Shown: one piece after another, positions 1 to 11,600 of the stretch
Position numbering within the stretch: the first letter of the stretch is position 1
How the letters are laid out: every line of letters begins with the position of its first letter
NCBI RefSeq assembly: GCF_949628215.1
Contig: NC_134280.1
Coordinates: 53,594,621-53,658,620 of the forward strand
Reading direction: 5' to 3'
Source of the DNA: Phalacrocorax aristotelis
Lineage: Eukaryota; Chordata; Aves; Suliformes; Phalacrocoracidae
DNA: 64,000 bases
Notes under the pieces: generated by a model
Told to the model about the DNA's origin: nothing
Seen by the model: only the letters and a program-made list of their open reading frames with translations
Database searches by the model: none
Translations under genes and position numbers: made by a program

Positions 1-997
1 CTTTTGAAAAAAATCGTGGTTCTGCTTCTGTACTCTTTAGTAATCTTCCCTTTTTCAAGATGAATGGCATCGAGCATTTAGGATGCTCAAAATTAAATCA
101 GCATTTGAACAGGCGCTTACAGCCTTTCCTAGAAGTGATATTGAATTCTTAGGGGTTTGGTTGTTTAGGGGTGGGGTTTTTTGTTTTGGTTTGGTTTTGT
201 TTTATTTTGGGTTTTGTTGGGTTTTTGTGTGGTTTTTTTTTTACATGTGTGTTTATTTTTTTTTCACCTCTCTCTCATGGTTTTAAATGGAAGGGGGGTG
301 TCATGGAGAACACAGCGAGTCCTGCTGGAAATGCTCTGGCTCAAGTTCCTCTCAGTGACACCTTCCCCACTGCAGTGGCCCCCATCCTCTGCTGCCATTC
401 CCTGCCCCTCCCTGGAAGAAAAAAGAGTGAGGAAGTCAGTCATAAAACTTCACATTATTTGGACATAAATATTCCAGTAGTAAGCTGGGTTGATGCAGAA
501 CATTTCCTCCCATGTTTGAAGCATGTTTTTATCCTTGCCCTTGGGGCTCTGTCCTGCGTGTCTGCATGCACACCTGTGTGTGTGGGAGTGCTCTGTTCTT
601 CTGCTAGACAAGGGTGGAGGCAAGGCAGTGGTTTCAGCCTTGTCAACTCACAGAGCTGCTCTGCTCTGTTGAGCATCTTCATGGTAGCCTCCAAAAGCAA
701 TGTAGTTGTCCCTTGGCCTCAACCAAGGCTTTGTTCTGCTTCAGTCCCTGTATTAGGACATTAAGGAAAGCCATACTTACCAGAGGAGCAGGAGAGCACA
801 GTCCCAGCTCGCAGGCCACCCATGGGAACCTGCGTTACAATTTCTCTTTTTCTATTGTGTTATGACATTAAATGGGCAGTGAACTGAGCAGTGGCAGTGA
901 TGGCCACAGGGGTTCCCGTGCTCATGGGACACCTTGAAAAAAGTCTTGATATTAATCAAAGTGATGCTGCAAGGGCAGCTGGTGTGAATCCTTGTCT

Positions 998-1576
998 GTC
1001 CCTGTCATGGTTTAGCCCCAGTCAGCGACCAAGCACCACGCAGCCGCTCGCTCACTGGTGGGACTGGGAGAGAATTGGAAGTGTAAAAGTGAGGAAACTC
1101 GTGGGTTGAGATACAGACGGTTTAATACGTAAAGCAAAAGCTGCGCATGGAAGCAAAGCAAAACAAGGAATTCATTCACTGGCTCCCTTTGGCAGGCAGG
1201 TGCTCAGCCATCCCCAGGAAAGCAGGGCTCCATCACACGTAACAAGTTCTTGGAAAGACAAATGCCGTCAGTCTGAACGTCCCCCCTTCCTCCTCCTTCC
1301 CCCAGCTCTATATACTGAGCATGATGTCATATGGTGTGGAATATCCCGTTGGTCAGTTTGGGCCAGCTGTCCCGGCTGTGTCCCCTCCCAGCTCCTTGTG
1401 CACCCGGCAGAGCACAGGGAGCTGAAAAAGACCTTGACCAGTGTAAGTGCTACTTAGCAACAACTAAAACATCTCCACATTATCACCACTGTTTCCAGCA
1501 CAAATCCAAAACATAGTCCCATACTTGCTACTACTAAGAAATTTAAATCTATCCCAGCTGAAACCGGGACAGTCCC
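998..1576. repeat. 5-bp target-site duplication GTCCC around the LTR
   Basis: GTCCC at 998–1002 directly precedes the LTR and the same five bases at 1572–1576 directly follow it, with no mismatch. This sets the LTR ends to the base. Confidence 0.8.
1003..1571 (+). mobile_element. Solo LTR of an avian endogenous retrovirus
   Basis: The element begins TGTCATGGTTT and ends AAACCGGGACA, the expected TG...CA ends inside short inverted termini. It is bracketed by a perfect 5-bp direct repeat GTCCC (998–1002 and 1572–1576), the mark of retroviral integration. A TATATA box sits at 1309–1314, giving plus orientation. No gag, pol or env sequence adjoins it, so it is a solo LTR left by recombination. 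The 5-bp duplication is commonest in ERVL-type elements; the family name is not assigned. Confidence 0.82.
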
Positions 1577-2492
1577 CTCCTGATGTTGGACGCCCTCAAG
1601 ATGCAGAGGGAAAGGAGTGATAGGATATAACACAAAGAGTGTGGTTTCTTAGTCATCTATGTTCTCCTAAACACTCTGCTAAATGTCAAGACATGGACAT
1701 AGTGAAGAATGTGTTTTCCAGGAGTTGGAGGTATTTTGGATCCTCTGCGAGTGGGTGTGGCAGCAGTACAAAGCCACGATGTCTCTGCTCTTGCTCTGCG
1801 TTACTAGCAGTTTTACTGCCTTTTGGTGTCACGTTGGTTGCATAAGGCTCTCCTGAGGCAGAGCAGCTTTTGGGGGTGCAGAAAGCTCTGTCCCACTTGG
1901 TCTGCTCAGACTGGAAGCCTGATCCTGGATGGGAAGTAATGTGTGTGTGAGCCTGGGGGCAGAGAGAAAAACTGACAGTCCCCCCCACTTTGAGACACGG
2001 TTTCCCCATCTTCCCTACCCAGTTCTCAGCAGATCAAACAAAACCCAAAACCGTGTTTGTACATCACAGAGAAATGAAATGGGAAAAGGGATTAATTGGG
2101 GCTGATCCTAAAGTCTGTTCAAAAGTTCTCCTAAAAGCCTCAGTCGCACATCTTGTGCTTCTTGGGTAAGGCTCAGCCTTACCCATTTTAACAGAGCGAC
2201 AACATAGCTCTTAGGAAAGAAATCATCTGCAGGAAAGGGCTTTGCACGTCCCCAGAATGAGGGGTCTTCTCATAAAGCAGGTGGATCGTGTGGCTCACAT
2301 GCTGTGGGGCACAAAGCATGTTGCAGGGGCGGAACGATGGTTAGGAAGGATATTCTTGTACATGAAAGAAGTCGATAGGAATTTGCAGAAAGATTAAAAG
2401 CAAGCCTTCTGCTCCTGCCTGAAAACTGCTGCTCCAGGTCTGGTGCAGCCAGAGCAGTGGATAATGCCTGCTTCCCTCTGCTTTCTCCCCAG

Positions 2493-2607
2493 CTGGCAGG
2501 AGGCATCATCCTGGGAGTGGCCCTGTGGCTCCGGCATGACTCACAGACAACAAATATTCTCTACCTGCAGCTGGGGGACAAGCAGGCCCCCAACACATTC
2601 TACGTTG
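2493..2607 (+). CDS. CD81: CD81 exon 2
   Basis: This 115-nt exon is flanked by tctccccag and gtaagt. It starts in phase 0 and ends after one base of a glycine codon. It encodes the end of TM1 ([13 protein letters not shown]) and the small extracellular loop ([17 protein letters not shown]), finishing in NTFYVG as in other CD81 proteins. The upstream partner exon would encode the short N-terminal tail and the first half of TM1. Confidence 0.96.
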
Positions 2608-5600
2608 GTAAGTAGGTCTGGGGATGCTGGCGTTGCTGCGTGGGCGTCGTGCTCCATGGTGGACAGCATCATGCCCAAAAGCAGGGCGGAAAGTCTGGGT
2701 GAGCAGCAAGGGGGTTGGACTGAAAATACCTCCCACTTCCCCCATACTCCCAAAAATATCCCCTGCCGAACCAATCAAAGCATTATTAAATGTTGGCTTT
2801 GGCCCAAGTGTAGCAAAGTCACGGCAGTAATAAGCGCAAAAAGACATGTTGCAGCATAGCGGGTTTTCTTCAGTGCCATTCTCTGCTGCGGTCTCCCCCA
2901 GAGCACATTTGGGAAGAGGGGGGAATGTCTTGGAAGCGTGTCTCATTTCCTATCCAAAGGGATGTAAAAGTAGCCAACAGAGCGGCTGGCAGTGGAAAGT
3001 GAAGCTCGGCGAGCTTGTGACTCATGTTCTCCGGGGGGGCAGGTGGAGCCTCTGTGTGTTACAGTTAAGCTTATCATGATTTTTACTAATTTGACAGCAT
3101 GCTGGCTTGCTGGAAGATGAAAACCCTTATTTTTGCCCTATTCTTCAACAATCCCTTGCAGGCAAGAGGGAAGCAGCTTGCAGGAGGGGCTGGCTGGCTT
3201 GGAGTGCAGGCTGCTGGGGCTGGGAGTGAGGACCCACCTGATCCAATGTCCTGTTTGTCCTTGACCTTTGCTATTTAGAAGGCGATGGGGAATGGACTGT
3301 GGATCCCACCACTGCACTGGCTTTATGACTCTCATGAACAGCCCATGATTTGATGCTGGCTGTCTTTTTGAAGTTATATTCAGCAACAGATCGGCCTGGA
3401 TTCCTTCTGGTGGCTGTAATTTCCATGCAGTAATAACAGCAGAGCATTTCTTTCAGCTGCTGCCTCTCCCAGCCAGCCCTCTGGAGTCTGAAGGCTGGGA
3501 TTTCTTTTTGCTTTTCCTTTTTCTTTTTTTTTCCTTCCCTTTTTCCCCCCTCCCCGACTGACACTCCCTCCTTTTTCTCCTTTGGGATCCAACATATGCA
3601 TGCACACAATGCTCCTGCTTTGGGAGCAGGAACCTCTCTGGTGTTGACCTCCAGAGCTGCTGGTTTTTGTTTTTTGTTGGGTGCCCCCACTCGGGCAAAC
3701 CACTTTTGGCATCTGGCACGAGACGCTCGTCCCAGGATCTCTCAGGAGGCTTTTAAAGGCCAGCCAGCCTTTGCCATGGCACTGCAGGACAGGGGGAAGA
3801 AATAAAAGCTGTTGGAGGAGGAAAACTTGCGCCATGGGGTTTGTACTTGGTGAGGAGGGGGAGTGGGAAAGCGGCGCTTTGGTGTCTTCTGATTTCTCTG
3901 TTATTTCCTCTGCCCCAAAGTTAAAGGTGCTTCGTAAAGGCTGTTTTCCCAGGGTGTCTGTGTGTTACAGGACAGGAAAAATAATTAACATAGCTGGTCG
4001 GTGTGGGGGATTTGACGGCAATGGGGAAGCGGAGGAAGGAGGATGTGGGGGCAGCAGGGGAGCTACTGGGGTACCAGGCGTGATGCTTTCATCCTGCTGC
4101 AGGGCTTAATTTCTCCTCTGAAATAAGGCAGGCTTCCACCTCAGCTGTTGCTCAGGTCCCTTGATTGCAGCTCTCATTCATGGATCAGGCTTACTCCAGG
4201 CCCCACTGCAGAGTTTGCTGCTTGCAAAGGGGAGAGCTGCTTGGGAAAGAAAGGGTCCGGCCATGCAAGGGTGCAGGAGGAGAGGAGTGGCCCTTGCTCT
4301 CAGCTTCTCAGTAGCTGGATGGTCGCATGCATCTGCTCTTGCAGCCCTGCAGGCACAGGCAGCTGTTCCCCTGCTCACCCATCCAGCCCACGAGGATGGA
4401 GTCTTGGGGTTGGGGTTTTCTTTAAGCAGTATGGCCTCCCCGGCACTTTGGCACTGCATCCAAAGAGTTGTCTTGTGGGCTGGCTTGGGAGAGTATTAAA
4501 CAAGCTCTTGTTATTGGGCATTTCCTCAGCAGGGCTTGCAAACCATCTGATCCCCTAACCACTTGTTGTAGTCTTGGCCTTTGGCACTTCCATTTTGGCT
4601 GTGGACCCAGTGCTCCAGTTAACTGCTTCAGCGCTGTAAAGACCAAGCGGTACCAGGGATGGAGGTAGCTGGAGCACCATAGTTTCATGCTTTTGTGACT
4701 ATGAAGGAAAATATTTGCTTGTCATCGGAGCTTGGCTTATGGTCTAATATGCATTTATGTCCTTTACTTGTAGTTGAAAAACTAAAATCCTTCTTGCCTC
4801 TTGCCCTTGTATAACACTGCATCTAAAGTGCTCTGCATGTCTGGAGGCCGGGCAAGGTGTTGATAGCAGGTCAGAAAGCATCCTTGAAGATAGGTAGAGG
4901 CATTGGTAAGTTGCATGCGAATAACTGGTTAACCAATTCTTAGCTATTTATTGACCCTAAACATAAAGCACTATTAAAAAAAAAATTTTAAAATAATTAA
5001 CAAAAAACAACAAACAAACAACAACCAAAAAACCCAACCCTGTGATTCAATGAGCTATGAGAGGCTGTGGGAGAAGGCTGAGCTGGTCCATCTCTGTTGA
5101 TACCAGTACAAACTGGAGCAGTCTGATCTCTCTAAGTTGGTCCTGGGGTGTCACTGGTGTTAAGAGTCCCTGGGGATCCTGAAGAGGCAAGTGACACCAG
5201 ACTTACTGCTTTTGCTCCATCTTGGTGAGATAGTAGTAAAGGTAACGTGACAGGGGAAAGCCAGGATCCCAGTCCTTCAAGGATTTGGTTATGTGATGCT
5301 CAGAGATGGGTGCTGTGGGTGAAATGGTTTCAGCAGGGTGGGGTCAAAAGCCTTGAGTCTTGTTCACCTTGCATCTCCACCCCTAGATTTCACATTTCCC
5401 CCCATGCTGGGCTGCCTGTGTGCTGGGAGCACTGCTGGGTGCCCATCCCTGCTGCCCGCCCTTCCCATGCTTTCCCTGCAGCTGCCCAGCGAGGAGCGGA
5501 GTGCGGCAGCTGGATGGTCTCGCTTCACTCTCACCCGCCAGGTCCAAAATAGGAAATCTGCATCCAGCTGCTCACAGCAAGTGACAGGGCCACAGGACCT

Positions 5601-8600
5601 GCAGCTCTAATTAGCTTGGCGCTGGGAGCGGGGCCAGCCACAAAGAAGAGTGCAAAGGCATCCAGAGCTGGGGTGTGGTTTCCCCCGTTGCTTTGGGGGC
5701 GAGAGGGGGTTGGTTTTGCTTCTGTTTAGGTTTTTCTGTGTTTTATTAGTACATCCTCTGCTGGCCAGTGCCTCCACCCCAGAGTGTGGTGGCACCGACA
5801 TTCCTTGGGAAGGGTGAAAGGTTTCGGACAGGCATGCAATGGCAGGTTAAACTTGACCACCAAGTGTGCTGCCACCACTCCCTTTTTCTGCTGTCCTGCT
5901 GGGTGTCTCTGCCCCAGTAGAAAAGCAACAGGTTTTGATTTTGGCTTTTTTTTTTTCTATTTTGGTTTTTTTTTTCCCCTAGGAACTGGGCTGATGATTG
6001 TGGATCTGGCTCCCAAGCAGGTCAGGCAGCAAAGCCTGTGGGAGACAAGGGGGGCACAGCTGGGGGCAGCAATGGCTTTGGGCTAATTTTAAGGCTGTGA
6101 GTGTGCCCGCAAAGCGGTGTGCTGTGGTAGTGCTGGAGGGGAGACTGGCTAACAGGAGCGCAGGCTCTCTAATGAGGTGAATCACAGACTCTTTGCCATC
6201 CTGCTCTGTAAAAATACAATTCAGGATAATAATTTCTGCCCTGGAAATGAGTTCAAGCTGCTTTTCACGCAGACTGGGCTGGAAGAAATGGGCCAGAAAG
6301 CACAGGGATGCTTTGAAGTCTTTCTCACAAATGAGTACGCATCTGAGTTGAGCTGCAGTCGCATCTGCACGCTTGCCAGGGCAGTGTCCATCACTGGCAG
6401 GCTTTCACAGGTGTCCTCAGGAATTCTGGATGTACTGTCGTGAGGCTTTGCTGGCCTCAGGGGGTTTGACCCTTGCAGAGAGGAGGGACTGCTGAGCGGC
6501 ACTGTGTATGTGGGTAGGAACTGGGACACCTGCGTCAGTTTCCCCAGGTTTTGCCCACGGGCCCTGCAGCATGTGAGGATGCTTTGGCCACTCTTGCCAT
6601 GGGTCCCAGATGTGGCCAGCAGTGCGGAGCATCCTGGCACATCAACCAAACAGACTTGCGTTGGTTAAGCAGTTATGGAGGAGCTGTCTCTTCTATTCAT
6701 AACAGCAGCTTTTTTTCTTAACTGGCCTTTCCAGGACTGCCTGGGACAAAGAGCAATGGTGTCCAGGGTTTCAGAGGCATGTTTTTTTGTTGCAGAGGGG
6801 GTTGCACTGAGCTCTGGTGTGGTGCAAAGGCTCTGGAACCCAGCAGTGCTCAGTGAGTGTGGACCTGCCATGAGCACTGGGGAGTTCTTGGTTTCTCTTC
6901 ATGCTCCCATCCTTGTCCCCATCCTTCCAGAAATATTAAGCATCTTTAAAAGGTGGTGCCAACTTTTGTATATTGTGGGTTTAGGCTCAACAGCAAATCT
7001 TTTGCTAAACTTGTTGTGAAAGGGCTAGAGAAGAGCGCAGGAGTCCTGGTCTCTAGGTCCTGTAACAAACACTAGTGGGTTTTTACCACCTTCTTTTTTG
7101 GCGTGAGGCACTGCAGCAATCCTTGCGGATGCACACAGCTGGTTCAGCACCGGAGTCTTGTCCCACCCATTTGTGCTCCACTTCTTCAAGGCTCTGTGTG
7201 TTGGTGGTTTACCAGTAGAGACACGAGCTGTGGCCTGGCTTGCATGCTTGGGGTGGAAACCAAGGTTTCTATTTGGCTTTGAACTACAGTGAGCAAAATG
7301 GATTATTTAAAAAAAATATATATATGTGGATTTTTTTTAAATAATAGAAGTACATGCATTGTTCTCTTTATTTCCAAAACTTATTTAGAGTTAAGGGCAA
7401 TTTAATTATTTAATCCCTTTAAAGGAAAAAAAAGGCTGAGATTTACTGGTTCTAGATTTTCTTCTAATCACTTTCAGATCAATTCCTTCAGTAATAGTGG
7501 AATTCTTTTTAAAACAGTAGTTTTGAGGCAAAACACTTTGTCAGTACTTCCCTCTAAGTATCTGGCTTACACCATGAACCTGACAATACAAAAAATCCTG
7601 GTTTTGTATTCTTACCATAGAATTCAATTTCTATTAAAAAAGCAACTTGTATTTAGTTGTACTTCAGTCTACCTTCATTGTGACCAGCTCCTGAGATTCA
7701 TTTATTCTGTAGACTACAATTGGTTATGACTTAAGGGCATAAACTTGTGCCATCAGGTTATTTTGAGTTCAGATCTCTCCAACTACAAATAATGTAGTTC
7801 TCCTCTGTTGTCCCCTCCCATTAGCTCTGCCACTGGGAACCTGAGCCAAAGGTGGCTCCTTGCTCTTCAGAGCTGTTTAAACCCGTCGCATTGACAGTTT
7901 TCCTTTGAAAACCTGCCACATGTTTAGGCATGCAAAGTCCACAGGAAATCCTCCAGCGGGATTTGGGCTCTGTCAGTGGGTGAGACCCCAGGCATGTAGA
8001 GACGTCTGGAAGCGTTGTAGGCTGGGGCAGCAGAGGAAGGGCCGGCCTGCCCAGCCGGGTCTCCTGTGCTGAGTCACCATTGTCCATTCCAGAGCTGGAG
8101 ATGTGCAGCAGACCTCTTCCCAGCTCTTGTGGGCACACCAACGTAACGAAACTAAAGCCTCCTTCCAGCATTTCCCAGGTAGGCGGAAGAGAAGAAATCT
8201 GACTGTGGCTTCTCGGTGTGGAGTCTGTTTCAGTACGAGTGTGCACACACAAGGATGTTGTTTGGGCTTTTCTCCACCTCCCCTTTGCTTTTCTGATGGA
8301 GGGGTGTCCTTTGCTTCCTTCTTGCCTTGTTCTTGCAGACAAGGGCAGCATGTACAGCCTTTCATCTCCCCTTGTGAGCCACATGCCTCCAGGAGAGCTC
8401 TCCATCTGGAAGTCATTAGCAGCCACAGAGCAGCAATGTTTTTCTTGGGAAAGGGGGTGGAGAAGAACAGAGGGGCTTCCCAGTTCTTGTCTTCCAACAA
8501 ACTCGTTCTTTTTCTGCCCCCACTCTCCTCCTTGCCCCACTTCCAGGAAAGCACTGTTGGCTCTGCTGGGCCAATTCCACAGGGCAGCTGGACAAATATG

Positions 8601-11600
8601 TCCAGGAGTCCCTCCCTCACTCGCTGGCTGGCTGGTGTAGCCACCCCTTCCCTGCTGCTACCCCTATCCTGGAGGGACCTTCCACTCCCTGCCTGTATCT
8701 TGTCCCCAAGTCACAGGGAAGCATGTTGTGGTCAGGACTTCTTGGTACAGAGAGGATGTTCTTCCAGGCTTCATAGTGTGATGTAGGAAGGAGTCTCCCT
8801 CCTACCACTGTCTGATGGACCCACCCTTCCCTGCAGCAGGGGTGGTGGTGAGCCCCGTGATGATCAGCATCTCCAGGCCAGGAGCCATGGGCAGGGTAGG
8901 CAGTGCAGCCTGCCCTCCCTCCCTCGGAGGCTTACAAAACACTTGGATGTGCAGAGTATCCCCCCAGGAACCTGTCTGTCAGGACAGTAAACCCGAAAAT
9001 ATCTTCCCCTTTTTAAAGATCATCCTGTGGGGAGGGCAGGCACGGCTTGGAGAGCCACCCGGGCTTCCTGGGAAGCACAGTGTGGTGCTGGGGGGGGTTT
9101 TCTTTTTTCTTTTCTGTTTTGTCTTTTGGAAACATTGCCATGGTGACAGGGGGGAAGAGACTGGCTTCCATTAGCTTACCAAGTTAAAGATGCCAGGAGA
9201 ACAGTGAAACGGGGGGAGAGGTAGGGCGCTGCCCAGGAATGCCCGTGCCTGGAGCTCCGGAGCATCTCCAGTGGGGATGGTGGCGCACGGGGAGGAGGGC
9301 TGGTTGGGGCTGGCCCCCTCCCTGCTTGTTTTAAAGGGACTCTGCTGTGCTTGTTACTCGTTTGTTTTTTCATTCTTTCTTTTTTTCTGTTTTTTTCTGC
9401 TTTTTCTGCCTTTTTTTTTAACATCTCAGTAGAGACAGGATGTAGGTTTTGCAACCCTGCAGACACCAGCTATGCTGCTTTAATGCCAAAGCAAGTACTG
9501 ACATTGAATACTTCCTCCTTCTCTCCCTTTCCTGCTCCCAGAATTGTGGCTAAAGCTGTAGGAGGTCCCTGCAGCCTAAAGCAAAACATGGCCTGGTTGT
9601 ATCAGGGAAAGGGGGATGATATTTCATCCATTGCTGCTGCTTTTTCTGATGCATTTACATGCTGATGCTCTTGAGTGAAGAGATCCTATCGCAGTTGCTG
9701 TGCTCGTGCCTCGAATTCAGACAGGAGTCTGAATCTCTGTAACGATGAGATGAAACTAAGATCAGTTGTCCGTCTTTTTCCTAAAGCTTTCTGTTTCAAG
9801 GGTCCATCTCAAAAGGATGCCTAGAGGACTCCAGGCAATATTGACAGCACTTGTCCCTGTGAGTCCTCCTGTGACTTCCCAGACTCCAAGATACAGGTCC
9901 TGCAGCTCACGGCTTGCTTTTGTGGGCAGCTGGTTACACGTGGCAGCTTTAGCAATCATGCTTACTGCTGCCTTAACCAAGAACTGTGCCGTAGGATTAG
10001 ATATCACACTGTAATGTTGCTCAAGGATGTGGAGGCATGTTGGTACTGTGAACACCTAGAAATTATTTGCTCACTGTACCTGTTGCTGCAGCTCTGGCAG
10101 TTCCCAGGGTTATCTCCTGCTGCCGCTGGATGGAGCAGCATGACATGCATTTTATACCTCTCTGATTTTATTTTTTGTTTATGGCAAACAGCATTTTTCG
10201 TTTTAAAACTCCTGAGAAAGCTGCAATACAAGGGGGCTGGGAAGTGTCATACAAAAGGCAGATGGAGCCTTGCTCATGCAGAATTGTGCCAGTTCGGGTG
10301 AAGCCCTGAAGGAGCGGTTGCTGCTTTGGTGAAGAGTTTCCCACCCAGGACAGGCTAGCAGGAGTTGATCCAATCTCTGATGCTTAAATAGTGAGGAGAC
10401 TTGGGCTGGGGGGAAGTCTAGTCTCCTCTGGCTTTAAGGCGGATAATGTGCCATTCAGGATGGGGATGACAGGTGCCTTGATCACAGACGTGGAGCCCAA
10501 AACTGTGCTGGCCCTCATCCTCAGCATCTGCTGGGAATGAAAGCTAAGATGTGTCAGGCTGCTTTCTGAGAAGAGGGCTTAGTCGTTCCTGTCTGGGCTG
10601 TGACTGCCATGAAATAGCCCCTAAGCTGCCTGGCACCCAGTCTGGAGGCAGAGACCCCTCGCCAGCCCTATCCCTTGAGGAGAAGGATGGGTGTGGGAAA
10701 ACAAACACCCTCCAAAGTGTGTGGTTGGGTGCTTTGATTGCTTGCATTTGCTTTTGCAGCCTTCAGTGTGGCATTTCCGAGGAGAAACACCACTAGCATT
10801 CATCGTACAAGCTGCTGTTGTTGCATTAAATATTTTGTGCTTGTTCTTAAATAAACTCCAGAGCAGAGTCCCACTCCATTGCCTCCTAGGAGGCTGTAGT
10901 GCTCTGGCCCTCCGTAACAAAGGGCGACTCCATAACAGACACTTGTTTGTGCCTGGGAATGAAGCTGGCCATTATCCCAAAAGCCTTCGAGGGTTTTTTT
11001 GTGGTTTCTGGAGTCCAGGCCAGTCATCACCACCCTCTCCCCTGCTTGGCTGCGTGTTCCTACTGCCCCCACCCCACCAGCCACATCCACTGAGCTCCAG
11101 TCAGGAAACCACACATGGAGCACTTCTTCCCTTCCTTCCTTTACTTCTTGCTGTTCGCTTACTTGACAGTGGTGCTGGCTCTGGTGAGGAGTTGGCGAAG
11201 CATGAGCAGGGAGAGAAGCGGAAGGTCAGGACCTTGCTTGCACAGCCTGTCTGGGGTGGGAGTTCAGCGGGTCAGGTTTGGCTTTGTTTTTTTTGAAGCT
11301 GCACAAATCCCAGCAAGAAGCAAGTACAGAGGCCTCTGGAAGACTTCTGTAAAATGGCAAATGCCTCTGTTCCCTCTTAGTTTCCTCCATCAGTTGAGGT
11401 TCTTGCTGGGCTTTTATGTCCTAGTTTTCAGAGCAAAACTTTCCTAGCTGCCAGTGGCTCTTACGTTTTCCTGATGATCTCAGTATAAGAAAGACGTTTT
11501 TTACAGTGAGAACAATAATTCACTGGAACAAGCTCCCCAGGGCTGTGGTAGAGTCCCATCACTGGAGATTTTCAAGATATAATTGGGCAGGGTGCTGGAT

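Larger units (their letters stand above)
1..2492 (+). other. CD81: CD81 intron 1 (3' part)
   Basis: No CD81 exon 1 is present, so the window opens inside intron 1. Apart from the LTR at 1003–1571 and a T/G-rich low-complexity stretch at about 160–290, I see no gene or recognisable element. Several open frames of 60–200 codons here lack similarity to known proteins and overlap one another. Confidence 0.75.

Noticed and set aside
171-764. 197-codon plus-strand frame in CD81 intron 1
   Set aside because: Starts in a T/G-rich low-complexity stretch, overlaps other frames and has no recognisable domain.
3271-3835. Overlapping 139- and 151-codon minus-strand frames
   Set aside because: The lysine-rich centre is translated from a TTTCC/TTTTCC low-complexity tract inside CD81 intron 2.
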